64,000 nucleotides of DNA from Terriglobus sp. TAA 43. Lineage in GTDB: Bacteria > Acidobacteriota > Terriglobia > Terriglobales > Acidobacteriaceae. The stretch's first letter is position 1. Every line of letters begins with the position of its first letter. The notes under the pieces are model-generated. The model was given only the letters and a program-made list of their open reading frames with translations, ran no database searches and was not told where the DNA came from. The stretch covers positions 1-64,000 of the forward strand of contig NZ_JUGR01000004.1 of NCBI RefSeq assembly GCF_000800015.1, read 5' to 3'. Below are positions 16,668-26,351 of the stretch, piece after piece. The position numbers and the translations under genes are program-made.

Positions 16668-18647
16668 ATGAGCACGACACCTCCAAACCAGCCTCCCTAT
16701 CCTCCCAGCGGCGATCCGAACGCGCCGTTCGATCCCACTAACGTTAACGACCCACGCTATGATCCCAGCCGTGATCCGCGTTATGATCCACGCTGGCAGA
16801 AGGCGCAGCAGCGGTTTTATCGCGATCAGCAGCGGGTGGCCGATCGCCAGGGCCGAGCGCAGCAGAAAGCAGCGGCAGCGGCGTGGAAAATGCAGGCCCG
16901 TGTGCAGCGCGATCAGATAAAGATGTACTGGCGCGGTCAGCGGCGGACTTCGCTGATCGGACCGATACTGCTGATTACGATTGGTGTGATCTTCTTCCTG
17001 ATTCACTCGGACAAGATCTCTGCCGTTGGCTTTTTTAACTGGTACGCACACTGGTGGCCGTTGCTGTTCATCGCGGTAGGTGTGTTGCGGCTGGCGGAGT
17101 GGGCCATTGATCGTGCCATGGCTCCTGCGGATGCACCGCCGATGCGTTACAGCATTGGTGGCGGTGTGATTTTCGTACTGGTGGTGCTGGCCTGTGTTGG
17201 CCTGGCAACACACACGTTACAGTGGCGCGCAGATAACAACGGCATGCAGTTCTTTGGCTTCAAGGGCGAAGGGATGGAACACTTCTTCGGACAGAAGCAC
17301 GAGGAAGATGCAGCGCCGATGCTGCGGACGATTCAGGCCGGTGGATCGCTGTCGATCGTGAATCCGCGCGGCGATATCTCCGTCGCGGGAACGAGCGATG
17401 ACGGGCAGATCCATCTCTCGGTACACAAGTCGGTTTACACCAATTCGGATAACGCGGCGTCGGATCGGATGCGCGATCTTTCGCCAGTGTTTGAAGGTGC
17501 GGACGACAACCTGACTCTGCGCGTTCCAACGGTGCAAGGCGGTACGGCTGATGTGACTCTGCTGGTGCCTCCCGCAACGCATCTCCTGCTGAACAGCACC
17601 CGTGGCGATGTTCATGTGACGAACATGAAGGCTCCGCTGGTGGTGACATCCGACAACGGCGACGTAGAAGTGGCCGCTATTACGGGACCAGTGCAGGTGC
17701 ATGGGAATAATCGGCATCACGACATCGGCATACGCAGCGTTGCAGGTGATACCACTGTCGATGGCACGGGCAATGAAGTGACGTTGACCGACATTACGGG
17801 TAGCGCCACGATTCATGGTGACTTCTTTGGTGGATCGAATGTACAGCGTGTGAGCGGACCTGTTACCTACAAGAGCAGCCGTACCGATCTGAGCTTCGCG
17901 CGGCTGTACGGCAGCTTCTCCATTGATCGCGATGAAATTGAGGCGGACCAGGTGGTTGGGCCTGCGCTGGTTCAGACACGCAGCCGCAATGTGACTCTGG
18001 ACAAGGTGTCCGGCGAACTGAAGGTAGTAAACAACCACGGTGATGTGCGGGTGGATACAGCGTTGCCAGTTGGTTTGATCACCATCGATAACCAGAATGG
18101 CTCTGTGACGCTGACCCTGCCGGATAAGGGCAAGTTCAACCTCCAAGCAGAGACCAGCGATGGTGACGTGCACAGCGAATTCGGTTCCACGAATTCGCCG
18201 GGTAAAGGCATTCTGACGGGCAATGTGAATGGTGGTGGACCGCAGGTGAGAATCAACACCTCGCACGGTGACATCTCCGTGAGCCGCAACACGACAGGCG
18301 GACTGACACCTCCACCTGCGCCGCAGAAGCTGTCGGGTGTGCCGATTCCTCCGACACCCCCGGATGCCATCACCATCCCCATGCCGGACGTCAATGCGAT
18401 CACCGCAAATGCGTTGAAGCAGGCGGAGGATGCGCTTGCGGCCAGCCAGAAGTCGCTGGAGGATGCAAAGGACCTGACGCGCGAGCAGCGAGACCAGGCG
18501 CGGCGGGAGATGGAGCAGGCCCGGGAAAAGATGAAGGAAGCGCGCGAAAAGCAGAAGCAGGCCGATCAATTGTCGCGCGATGCTGCTCGAAGAGCGAAAG
18601 AGCAGGCCGACCAGATGGCACGCGAGGCTCGAAAGCAAGCACCGTAA
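16668..18647 (+). CDS. Membrane protein with LiaF-like helices and DUF4097 beta-repeat domain
   Basis: A 659-residue protein. After a Pro/Tyr-rich start and a basic Gln-rich helix (about 40-90), three hydrophobic segments (about 95-112, 125-143, 163-182) resemble LiaI/LiaF-type envelope-stress proteins. Residues about 240-545 are a DUF4097-like beta-helix with repeated short motifs such as TRGDVHVTN, DNGDVEVAA, NHGDVRVDT and SHGDISVSR. The last 80 residues form a charged coiled coil. ATG start 6 bp after the previous stop. DUF4097 proteins are often found beside sigma or two-component stress systems; a sensor or scaffold role outside the membrane is inference. Confidence 0.85.
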   Translation: MSTTPPNQPPYPPSGDPNAPFDPTNVNDPRYDPSRDPRYDPRWQKAQQRFYRDQQRVADRQGRAQQKAAAAAWKMQARVQRDQIKMYWRGQRRTSLIGPILLITIGVIFFLIHSDKISAVGFFNWYAHWWPLLFIAVGVLRLAEWAIDRAMAPADAPPMRYSIGGGVIFVLVVLACVGLATHTLQWRADNNGMQFFGFKGEGMEHFFGQKHEEDAAPMLRTIQAGGSLSIVNPRGDISVAGTSDDGQIHLSVHKSVYTNSDNAASDRMRDLSPVFEGADDNLTLRVPTVQGGTADVTLLVPPATHLLLNSTRGDVHVTNMKAPLVVTSDNGDVEVAAITGPVQVHGNNRHHDIGIRSVAGDTTVDGTGNEVTLTDITGSATIHGDFFGGSNVQRVSGPVTYKSSRTDLSFARLYGSFSIDRDEIEADQVVGPALVQTRSRNVTLDKVSGELKVVNNHGDVRVDTALPVGLITIDNQNGSVTLTLPDKGKFNLQAETSDGDVHSEFGSTNSPGKGILTGNVNGGGPQVRINTSHGDISVSRNTTGGLTPPPAPQKLSGVPIPPTPPDAITIPMPDVNAITANALKQAEDALAASQKSLEDAKDLTREQRDQARREMEQAREKMKEAREKQKQADQLSRDAARRAKEQADQMAREARKQAP

Positions 18648-18660
18648 GACTGTTGCGAAT

Positions 18661-18705
18661 ACAAACACTGAGGCCGCTCCGGATGGGAGCGGCCTCAGTG
18701 TTTGT
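18661..18705. terminator. Bidirectional terminator, 20-bp perfect stem
   Basis: Arms 18661-18680 and 18686-18705 are exact inverted complements around a 5-base loop. The hairpin lies between the convergent sigma operon and ndk. ACAAACAC and GTGTTTGT at the base make it usable from both sides, although neither side has a long U-run. Confidence 0.85.
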
Positions 18706-18720
18706 ACTGCGAAATGGAAA

Positions 18721-19137
18721 CTACTTTACTTCGTAACCGGCGAAGAAGTAGCCGATTTCGAAGGCTGCGGTGTCCTCGGCATCGGAGCCGTGGATCGCGT
18801 TCTCTTCGATGGATGCGGCGAACTGCTTGCGGATGGTGCCTTCCTCGGCGTTGGCCGGGTTGGTGGCGCCCATCAGCTTGCGCAGGTCAGCAATTGCGTT
18901 GTCCTTCTCCAGAACCATGGGAAAGATGGGGCCGGAGGACATGAACTTGGTCAGGTCCTTAAAGAACGGACGCTCGCTGTGAACGTGATAGAAGCCCTGC
19001 GCCTGCTCGTCGGTCAGCGACATCTTCTTGATGGAGACGATCTTGAAACCAGCCTCTTCAATTTTGGCGAGGATGGCGCCGGTGTGACCCTTGCGGACGG
19101 CGTCCGGCTTGACGATGGAAAACGTGCGCTGCGACAT
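18721..19137 (-). CDS. ndk: Nucleoside diphosphate kinase
   Basis: Transfers the gamma-phosphate from ATP to other nucleoside diphosphates through a phosphohistidine. The 138 residues match the family size. The N-terminal [14 protein letters not shown] and the active-site NAIHGSDA with catalytic His (about residue 116) are both intact. It is a monocistronic housekeeping gene on the minus strand facing the end of the sigma operon across the shared hairpin. Confidence 0.97.
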   Translation of the reverse strand: MSQRTFSIVKPDAVRKGHTGAILAKIEEAGFKIVSIKKMSLTDEQAQGFYHVHSERPFFKDLTKFMSSGPIFPMVLEKDNAIADLRKLMGATNPANAEEGTIRKQFAASIEENAIHGSDAEDTAAFEIGYFFAGYEVK

Positions 19138-19194
19138 GGTGCTCCCTAGGTGAGTTTTGATCTCAACCCTACGATTGTACCGTTTTTCGCAGAA

Positions 19195-20532
19195 TCAGGC
19201 CGCTCGGGGCGCTCGTTCGTCCTCTAAGGGGCGCAGTTGGGAGTCCACGGCCTCTGGGATGAAGACGGAAAATGTTGTGCCACCATGTCTTCCGCCGCCG
19301 GTACGGGAACGTACGGCGATACGGCCACCCATTCGATTGGCGAGCGTGCTGGAAATCCATAGGCCCAGGCCGGAACCCTTAGCGCCCTTGGTGGTGTAGA
19401 AGGGGTCGAAGATATGGGCGGAGGTATGGCGTGGCATGCCATGCCCGGTATCGGAGACGAGAATTCGAATGCCAGGTTGCCCCGTTCGTTGATCTCGAGC
19501 AGGAGTGGTTCGAAGTGTCAGCGTGCCTCCCTCACTGCCCATGGCATCGATCGCATTGCCCACCAGATTGTTGAGAATCTGGCGCACATCGCCTTCCGCG
19601 CAACGAAATATGGGCGAGGGGCGGTGTCTGCGGCGAATCTGGATCCGGCGGTGATGGAGCCGACCCTGATGCAGGGACAAAACGGAGTCAATCAGGGTTT
19701 CCGGAATGATTTCGGTAGGTGAGGTTCCAGCGCGCTGAAAACGCAGCGTCTGTGACACGATCTGCGAAACACGCGCGAGTTCCGTCTCTGCCGTGCGCAG
19801 GTATTCATTTGATTCTGCGGATATGGACGGGTCATTCCGCACGAGATAGAGCAGATTGGTCACCGCTTCGAGCGGGTTGTTGATCTCGTGGGAGATGGAA
19901 GCCGCCAGACGGCCTACTGCGGCCAGCTTCTCCGATTGCAGAAGACGGTCCTCTGCAGCGCGCTGTTGCGCACGAAGCTGTTGCGTGGCGGCTCGTTCGG
20001 TGGCCACGGCGATCTCGCGTTGGTGCAGTTCTTTTTCGCGGGCCAGGTCGCGTTCAATGCGGGCGGCGGCGTCGCGTTGGCGCAACACTTCCACTTGCTC
20101 GTGCTGAGCGTGTTCCAGACGCTCCTGCAAATGACGCAGCGAACTACCATCTTGAATTGTGATCACGGTGCCTTCGCCGTTGGACAAAGGCAGGGCAGAG
20201 CCGAATACTGGGACGGGATCGCCCGATTTGGTCCACAGGACTTCATTCGCGTTGCGAGTCTCTTGCGCTGCTGAGGCACAATTCAGGAACGAACGGGAGC
20301 CGGGTTCATAGACATTCCCGCCTGCGTGACCGCCGTGCAAGAGGGAATGCAGATTCGCTCCGACGAGTTCGGGAATTTCATAGCCGAACATCCTTGCCGC
20401 AGCGGGATTGACATGGGTACAGATGCCTTTTGCGTCCATCGCAAAGACGCCAACTGTCACCTGCTGGAGAAGATCATTCGCCGTGGCATGTGGAATTTCC
20501 TGCGCGTTCTGTCGTCGTTCCGGACTTTCCAT
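19195..20532 (-). CDS. Soluble PAS-domain sensor histidine kinase
   Basis: A 445-residue NtrB-like kinase. A PAS domain covers about residues 20-125 (TVGVFAMDAKGICTHVNPAAARMFGYEIPELVG), followed by a coiled coil, then HisKA with the H-box AASISHEINNPLEAVTN, and HATPase_c with NNLVGNAIDAMGSEGG (N box), DTGHGMP (G1) and KGSGLGLWI (G2). No membrane segment or signal peptide is visible, so it senses an internal cue. The start at 20532 follows GGAGAGG by 4 nt; the frame is open to 20583. No response regulator lies nearby, so it is an orphan kinase. Confidence 0.92.
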   Translation of the reverse strand: MESPERRQNAQEIPHATANDLLQQVTVGVFAMDAKGICTHVNPAAARMFGYEIPELVGANLHSLLHGGHAGGNVYEPGSRSFLNCASAAQETRNANEVLWTKSGDPVPVFGSALPLSNGEGTVITIQDGSSLRHLQERLEHAQHEQVEVLRQRDAAARIERDLAREKELHQREIAVATERAATQQLRAQQRAAEDRLLQSEKLAAVGRLAASISHEINNPLEAVTNLLYLVRNDPSISAESNEYLRTAETELARVSQIVSQTLRFQRAGTSPTEIIPETLIDSVLSLHQGRLHHRRIQIRRRHRPSPIFRCAEGDVRQILNNLVGNAIDAMGSEGGTLTLRTTPARDQRTGQPGIRILVSDTGHGMPRHTSAHIFDPFYTTKGAKGSGLGLWISSTLANRMGGRIAVRSRTGGGRHGGTTFSVFIPEAVDSQLRPLEDERAPRAA

Positions 20533-20679
20533 GTTGCCTCTCCACAGCAACGAAGCTCCCTCAAGCCACCCTGCTACCAACATGGATGCAAAACAAAGCA
20601 GTGTCGTCTTTTACGCATTCAGCGGTTTTTTTGGGGTAACACGGTTCTTTGAGGCGCTGAAAGAAGGACCTGAAACGGC

Positions 20680-20709
20680 AACAGGGGACGCTGTGTGGCG
20701 TCCCCTGTT
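20680..20709 (-). terminator. Hairpin terminator after sucCD
   Basis: Perfect 12-bp arms (20680-20691 and 20698-20709) with a 6-base loop, 22 bp beyond the sucD stop. Poor U-run, but the stem is GC-rich. Confidence 0.65.
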
Positions 20710-20731
20710 AGGCAGCTTTGGTTAAGTAATT

Positions 20732-21604
20732 TTATTTTCCGAGCACCCGCGCCATGGTTTCGCCGATGTCGGCAGGCGATTTCACAACGTGGATGCCGGC
20801 AGCAGACATGGCTTCCATCTTGCTTTCCGCCGTGCCTTCGCCACCTGAGATGATGGCTCCGGCGTGGCCCATGCGGCGTCCCGGAGGCGCCGTCTGGCCT
20901 GCGATGAAGCCGACAACCGGCTTTTTCACGTGTGCCTTGATGTATTCAGCGGCGATCTCTTCGTTGGTGCCACCGATTTCGCCGATCATGACGATCGCCT
21001 CGGTATCGGGGTCGTCATTGAGCATCTTGATGGCGTCAATGTGCTTGGTGCCGATGATGGGATCGCCACCAATGCCGATGGCCGTGGACTGGCCGATGCC
21101 GCGCTGCGTGAGCTGGTGGACGGCTTCGTAGGTCAGCGTGCCAGAGCGGGAGACGATGCCCACGTGGCCTTGCTTGTGAATGCGGCCGGGCATGATGCCG
21201 ATCTTGGCCATGCCGGGCGAAATGACGCCGGGGCAGTTCGGCCCGATGAGGATGGACTTCGAATCCTTCACTACCGTCCATGCCTTCACCATGTCCAGCA
21301 CCGGAATGCCTTCGGTGATGCAGACGACCAGCGGGATTTCTGCTGCAACGGCTTCCATGATGCCGTCTGCTGCGAACGGCGGCGGCACGAAGATCATGGT
21401 GGCGTTTGCACCGGTTGCCTTCACGGCTTCTTCCACGGTGTTGAAGACGGGCCAGCCCTCGTGCGTGGTGCCGCCCTTACCCGGGGTTACGCCGCCGACG
21501 ACCTTGGTGCCGTATTCCTGGCAGCCCTTTGCGTGATACGTGCCTTCGCGGCCCGTGATGCCCTGCACAATGAGGCGAGTTTCGTTGTTTACCAGTACTG
21601 CCAT
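20732..21604 (-). CDS. sucD: Succinyl-CoA ligase, alpha subunit
   Basis: The CoA-binding and phosphohistidine-carrying subunit of succinyl-CoA synthetase (TCA cycle). It has 290 residues. The N-terminal CoA site ([20 protein letters not shown]), the nucleotide/CoA loop [14 protein letters not shown] and the active-site [15 protein letters not shown] with the phosphorylated His are all intact. Its ATG overlaps the sucC stop by one base (TAATG), a tight translational coupling. The unit ends at the hairpin near 20690. Confidence 0.98.
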   Translation of the reverse strand: MAVLVNNETRLIVQGITGREGTYHAKGCQEYGTKVVGGVTPGKGGTTHEGWPVFNTVEEAVKATGANATMIFVPPPFAADGIMEAVAAEIPLVVCITEGIPVLDMVKAWTVVKDSKSILIGPNCPGVISPGMAKIGIMPGRIHKQGHVGIVSRSGTLTYEAVHQLTQRGIGQSTAIGIGGDPIIGTKHIDAIKMLNDDPDTEAIVMIGEIGGTNEEIAAEYIKAHVKKPVVGFIAGQTAPPGRRMGHAGAIISGGEGTAESKMEAMSAAGIHVVKSPADIGETMARVLGK

Positions 21605-22782
21605 TACTTGCCTCCCTTTGCAGCTTCTACTGCGAGCTTTGCGGCTTCTGCCATCGTTGCGCCAACGGCATACTTCAGGCCGGACTCAGCGAGGATCTTG
21701 CGGCCTTCTTCGACGTTGGTACCTTCGAGGCGAAGGATTAGCGGCAAAGTGACGTTCAGGTTCTTCGCCGCGGCGACGACTGCCGTTGCCAGCACGTCGA
21801 CGCGGAGGATGCCGCCGAAGATGTTGATGAAGATCGCCTTCACGTTCGGGTCGGCGAGCAGGATGGCGAAAGCAGCTTCAATTTGCTGCTGGTTTGCGCC
21901 GCCGCCTACGTCGAGGAAGTTGGCAGGCGATCCACCGCTGTACTGGATGATGTCCATCGTCGCCATGGCGAGACCGGCGCCGTTCACCATGCAGGCAATG
22001 GAGCCGTCGAGACGGATGTAGTTCAACGAATCCTTGCTGGCTTCCACTTCGAGTGGATCTTCTTCGCTGATGTCGCGGAGTTCCTTCAAATCCTTGTGGC
22101 GGAACATCGCGTTGTCGTCGAAGTTGATCTTGCAGTCGAGCGCGAGCAGCTTGCCGTCCTTGGTGGTGACGAACGGGTTGATCTCAAGCAGCGAGCAGTC
22201 CGTTTCCACGTAGGCCTTGTACAGGCCCATCATGAAGCTGACGGCCTGGTTGATCTGCGGACCCTCTAGGCCAAGCTTGAATGCCAGGTTGCGTGCCTGC
22301 CAGGGCTGGAGGCCGAGCGCTGGTTCGATCGCTTCCTTGTAAATGGCATCGGGATTCTCGTGTGCGACTTCCTCAATCTCCATGCCGCCTTCGCGCGATG
22401 CCATGAAGGTGAGCTTGCCGTTGCCGCGATCCAGCGTTACGCCGAGATACAGTTCGCGGTCGATGGCTGAACCCTGTTCGATGAGCAGGCGCTGCACCTT
22501 CTGGCCCTGTGGGCCGGTCTGGTGCGTGATGAGTTGCATGCCGAGGATGGCCTTGGAAGCCTCGTTGGCTGCGTCGATGTTCTTGGTGACCTTCACGCCG
22601 CCGCCCTTACCGCGGCCACCTGCGTGAATCTGCGCCTTCACCACTACTACTGGATTTCCCGCGCCAAACAGCGTCTTCGCGGCGCGGTCGGCATCTTCCA
22701 GCGTGGTGACCATTTCGCCCTCGGGGACGGGGACGCCGTACTTCCGCAGGATCTCTTTCGCCTGGTACTCGTGAATCTTCAT
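21604..22782 (-). CDS. sucC: Succinyl-CoA ligase, beta subunit
   Basis: The ATP-grasp subunit that binds nucleotide and succinate. It has 392 residues, the normal length. It begins [22 protein letters not shown], followed by the ATP-grasp region ([19 protein letters not shown]), [22 protein letters not shown] and the C-terminal [10 protein letters not shown]. The start at 22782 is the family start; an in-frame extension to 22818 exists but is not conserved in the family. It is the first gene of the sucCD pair, divergent from trpD. Confidence 0.98.
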   Translation of the reverse strand: MKIHEYQAKEILRKYGVPVPEGEMVTTLEDADRAAKTLFGAGNPVVVVKAQIHAGGRGKGGGVKVTKNIDAANEASKAILGMQLITHQTGPQGQKVQRLLIEQGSAIDRELYLGVTLDRGNGKLTFMASREGGMEIEEVAHENPDAIYKEAIEPALGLQPWQARNLAFKLGLEGPQINQAVSFMMGLYKAYVETDCSLLEINPFVTTKDGKLLALDCKINFDDNAMFRHKDLKELRDISEEDPLEVEASKDSLNYIRLDGSIACMVNGAGLAMATMDIIQYSGGSPANFLDVGGGANQQQIEAAFAILLADPNVKAIFINIFGGILRVDVLATAVVAAAKNLNVTLPLILRLEGTNVEEGRKILAESGLKYAVGATMAEAAKLAVEAAKGGK

Positions 22783-22939
22783 GAACTTTAAACAGCTCCG
22801 GCGCGGCGTTTTGTACAAGACAAAGCGCTCTTGGTTGCAACACGGCTCATGGTAGCGGAGCGCGATGAACCGCGTAAATGGTTACCGCACGCGTGTTCGG
22901 TTATCGTTCATATGCAGTGATCTGCGACGATGGGAAGGC

Positions 22940-23962
22940 ATGGGCGCGAAGGAATTGCTGGCGGAAGTTGTGGATAGTGGGGATGCGCTGAGTTTTGACG
23001 AGGCGCAGGAGCTGATGACGTCGTTGTTGCAGGGCAGATTGAGCTCGGACGAGATGACTGCGCTGCTGACGTCGCTGCATGATCGTGGCGAGACTGCCGC
23101 GGAGCTTGCCGGATTCAGTGCGGCGATGCGTGCTGCGGCGGTGTTGCTGCCGTTGACTGAGGCCGAACGCGAGCGCGCCGTGGATACATGCGGCACGGGC
23201 GGCGATGGCTCGGGGACGTTCAATATCTCTACGGCGGTGGCGCTGGTGGCGGCAGCGGCGGGCGTGACTGTGGCAAAACATGGCAACCGGGCGATCACGT
23301 CGCGCAGTGGATCGGCGGATGTTCTGCATGCGCTGGGTGTGGAGACGGAGCACACGCCGGAGTCGGCAGCGGAGTCATTGCGCGCTAACGGTTTTGCATT
23401 TCTGCTGGCGCCGCGGATGCATCCGGCGATGAAGGCAGTGGCGCCCGTTCGGAAGTCGTTGCCGTTTCGCACGGTATTCAACCTGCTTGGACCGATGTCG
23501 AATCCCGCCGGAACGACACGGCAGGTGCTGGGTGTGTACTCGCCGGAGACAGTGGACATGGTGGCGGAGGCGATGGCCTTTAGCGGTCACATGGAGCATG
23601 CGCTGATTGTGCACGGAGACGGCGGCCTAGATGAGTTTTCGCTGAGCGGCGAGAGTGTTGTCGCAGAAGTGCGTGGAGACCAGATTCGTCGTTACACGGT
23701 GACGCCGGAAGATGCCGGACTGCAACGCTCGCAGGATGCTCTGTTGGGCGGCGACGCAATCGAGAATGCGGCCATCCTGAGCAGCATCTTTGCTGGTGAG
23801 ACAGGGCCTAGGCGCGACATTGTGCTTCTGAATGCGGCGGCTGTGTTGCTGGTGGCGGGAGTCGTGAAGAATCTGGCGCAGGGCGTGCGTCGTGCTGCGA
23901 GCGTGATTGATTGTGGTGATGTGACGGCGCTTGTGACACGGTTGAACGGCCGCACGCAATAG
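22940..23962 (+). CDS. trpD: Anthranilate phosphoribosyltransferase
   Basis: Second step of tryptophan synthesis: joins anthranilate to PRPP. The 340 residues fit the family. The PRPP and metal motifs CGTGGDGSGTFNIST and the KHGNRAITSRSGSADVL segment are exact family hallmarks, as is the later FNLLGPMSNPA. ATG at 22940 is preceded immediately by GGGAAGG, a short spacing; the frame is open further upstream but starts there lack family similarity. No other trp genes are adjacent, so it stands alone between sucC and an SDR gene. Confidence 0.96.
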   Translation: MGAKELLAEVVDSGDALSFDEAQELMTSLLQGRLSSDEMTALLTSLHDRGETAAELAGFSAAMRAAAVLLPLTEAERERAVDTCGTGGDGSGTFNISTAVALVAAAAGVTVAKHGNRAITSRSGSADVLHALGVETEHTPESAAESLRANGFAFLLAPRMHPAMKAVAPVRKSLPFRTVFNLLGPMSNPAGTTRQVLGVYSPETVDMVAEAMAFSGHMEHALIVHGDGGLDEFSLSGESVVAEVRGDQIRRYTVTPEDAGLQRSQDALLGGDAIENAAILSSIFAGETGPRRDIVLLNAAAVLLVAGVVKNLAQGVRRAASVIDCGDVTALVTRLNGRTQ

Positions 23963-24018
23963 CCTGCGCACCCTTGGGATGTTTGGCTCCATCTAACGAA
24001 TCGAAGAGGAGACAGCAC

Positions 24019-24798
24019 ATGGATCTGGGACTCAAAGGAAAGCGCGCCCTGGTTACGGGATCGACTGCGGGCATTGGACTGGCGATCGCGAAGGGTCTTG
24101 TGGCGGAAGGCGCGACGGTCTGGATCAACGGTCGCACGCAGGAACGTGTTGACGCTGCTCTGAAACAAATTTCCGGTGATGTCCATGGCGTTGCCGCCGA
24201 CCTGAGCACGGTGGAAGGTACCCCGAAACTGTTTGCCGAGTTGCCGCAGGTGGATGTGCTGGTGAACAACCTTGGCATCTTTGAGACGAAGCCGTTTCTT
24301 GAGATTGATGACGCAGAGTGGATGCGTTTTCTGGATACGAATGTACTCAGCGGCGTGCGTGTGACGCGGCAGTACTTACCTGGCATGCTGGAACGCAAGT
24401 GGGGACGCGTGTTGTTTGTCTCCAGCGAAAGTGGTGTGCAGATTCCTCCAGAAATGGTGCACTACGGCGTGACGAAAGCGGCGCAGATTGCGTTGGCGCG
24501 CGGCATTGCAGAGACGATTCCAGCGAGCGGCGTGACGGTGAACAGTCTGCTGCCCGGCCCCACGGAGAGTGAAGGCGTCACCGCAATGATGGAGAAGATT
24601 GCGAAGGAAAAGGGCATCACCGTAGAGCAGGTGGAAAAGCAATTCATCGCGACGGACCGTCCTTCGAGCCTGAATAAGCGATTGGCCAAGGTAGAGGAAG
24701 TGGCCGCTATGGCTGTCTACCTTTGCAGTGAGCAGGCAAGTGGAACCAATGGTTCGCCAGTACGCGTGGACGGCGGTGTGGTGAAGAGCGCCTGGTAG
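24019..24798 (+). CDS. Short-chain dehydrogenase/reductase
   Basis: A 259-residue classical SDR using NAD(P)H. The cofactor motif is TGSTAGIGLAIA (about 13-24), the NNLG structural motif is near residue 86, and the catalytic Ser is in VSSESGVQ with Tyr and Lys in YGVTK (about 155-159). The C-terminus VRVDGGVVKS is family-like. AGGAGAC lies about 5 nt before the ATG. Its stop directly abuts the convergent DUF805 gene. The substrate is unknown. Confidence 0.93.
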   Translation: MDLGLKGKRALVTGSTAGIGLAIAKGLVAEGATVWINGRTQERVDAALKQISGDVHGVAADLSTVEGTPKLFAELPQVDVLVNNLGIFETKPFLEIDDAEWMRFLDTNVLSGVRVTRQYLPGMLERKWGRVLFVSSESGVQIPPEMVHYGVTKAAQIALARGIAETIPASGVTVNSLLPGPTESEGVTAMMEKIAKEKGITVEQVEKQFIATDRPSSLNKRLAKVEEVAAMAVYLCSEQASGTNGSPVRVDGGVVKSAW

Positions 24799-26181
24799 CT
24801 ACGGCGTTGTGGCCACGGTAGTGGCCACTTCAGCCTGTTGTTTCACATGCTGCAATACGCGCATATGAATGCGATGAATAATGGCATCAGACCATGGTCG
24901 CCAGTATGCCTGCGGCCAGAAGTAGTCCTGGTACCAGGTAGTGCCTTCCAATAGCGTCTGGTTGGCTGACAGCGCGACCAGACGGAACTGTCCGTGGTGT
25001 GAACGAAGGTAATTGCGCTCAATGTGCGGCGTGTGCAGAGGCCCCGCACCAAGCGTGATTTCGGCCATCGCGGCGGGCTGCTCTGCCACGTCAAATGCAA
25101 GCAGGTGATTGCGGTCCCACACTGTGATGGGTTCCACAAAGTCGCCCGTGGAGAAGCGACAACGACGCACCGCACCTACGCCCGTGCCGGTGATCGTTGC
25201 TCCGGTGGGATACGCGATGCCAGTGCGAAAGACCCATTCGTTGGGCGCTGGCAGCGGAGGGAATGCGACGACGTTGTCCCACACGCGGTCAACGGGAGCA
25301 TTCACCACAATACTCGTGGTCACGGGTCGGATCCCCGGCTGCGGGGCCACCCCATGTTCCATCAGCATGAGCATTGGAAGAATGCCGACGCACAAAGACA
25401 GACTTCCAGTATGAGGCAGTAGTTTCTCTGCGCTGCGCAGCAGGCAGGCTCGAGCCACCATGGCGCCACCGACGGCGAGTGGAACGGCAAGCGGTACTGC
25501 CATGATCAGGCAAATCACGCCCTCCAGGCGAAACTGCAGCAGGCACGCACCCACAACCAGCACAGCGGTTGAAGCAACTCCCGAGGTCAGCGTCGATGAA
25601 CGGACCTTGCGCGCATTCAGGAACCAGGAAGTTACAAAGCCGATGGCGAATGGCACGCCCAGGAACAGCCCCCACGCATACTGCGCCAGAAAACGAGCGG
25701 AGAACCACACCAGCACAATCCCCAGGCCAACAGCCAGGGTGAATCCCATCACGGGAGCGTTGGGGCGATAGACGAAAGCTTCGTCCTCTTCCGAGTCGTC
25801 CTCGCGTTGCGTAGGCGATAGACAGAGCGTAAGGAATAGCAGGAAGTTGGCGACGGGGATGAAGAACAGCGCCAGCAGCGCGGACGGCAGACCGGCATCG
25901 CGAAGACGGCGCAACGTGAGCGAAACGCCCGCCCAGAAGAACGGAATCGCAATCGCCCATAGAAGGGCGAACAGCGCTGGATGCAGATGCATCATGCTGA
26001 CGCTGTTTACGGTCGACGCTGGCATCACATATGCGGTTATGTGCCAAGGCACGCCGAAATCCGCGGCCACTGCGGAATCAATGCCGTACTTGACCATCAC
26101 CAGAAGCACTGCAGCTACGGCAAATGGCCGCCGCGCAACGGTTCCTCGGAAGGAGAACAGGAATCGCAGCCATGTCGTCAT
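24799..26181 (-). CDS. DUF805-like membrane protein fused to an SRPBCC domain
   Basis: A 460-residue two-part protein. The N-terminal half starts WLRFLFSFRGTVARRPF and contains LTLRRLRDAGLPSALLALFF, hallmarks of DUF805 membrane domains, with about eight hydrophobic segments to residue 280. The C-terminal 170 residues (TTSIVVNAPVDRVWDNVVAFPPLP, then WDRNHLLAFDV) match the SRPBCC ligand-binding fold, likely cytoplasmic or periplasmic. The start is uncertain: ATGs at 26193, 26190 and 26181 all precede the first helix, and none has a good ribosome site. The function is unknown; a membrane-tethered lipid-binding role is a guess. Confidence 0.75.
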   Translation of the reverse strand: MTTWLRFLFSFRGTVARRPFAVAAVLLVMVKYGIDSAVAADFGVPWHITAYVMPASTVNSVSMMHLHPALFALLWAIAIPFFWAGVSLTLRRLRDAGLPSALLALFFIPVANFLLFLTLCLSPTQREDDSEEDEAFVYRPNAPVMGFTLAVGLGIVLVWFSARFLAQYAWGLFLGVPFAIGFVTSWFLNARKVRSSTLTSGVASTAVLVVGACLLQFRLEGVICLIMAVPLAVPLAVGGAMVARACLLRSAEKLLPHTGSLSLCVGILPMLMLMEHGVAPQPGIRPVTTSIVVNAPVDRVWDNVVAFPPLPAPNEWVFRTGIAYPTGATITGTGVGAVRRCRFSTGDFVEPITVWDRNHLLAFDVAEQPAAMAEITLGAGPLHTPHIERNYLRSHHGQFRLVALSANQTLLEGTTWYQDYFWPQAYWRPWSDAIIHRIHMRVLQHVKQQAEVATTVATTP

Positions 26182-26351
26182 GCACGCCATCATCGCATGG
26201 CAACTTCGGTGGTTACAGTTACTCTTCGTAGCCCTGCGCAAACTGCTGCGCTAGTCCTTAGGCACCGACCCAAAATGGATATTTTGCACCAGAAGAAGGG
26301 CGGTGCGGGTAGGGTTTCGTTCGCTATTCGCCACATGAGAGAATTGAAGTG

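Noticed and set aside
17217-18668. 483-codon minus-strand frame
   Set aside because: Antisense to the DUF4097 gene, which has recognisable repeats and helices; also runs into the shared terminator.
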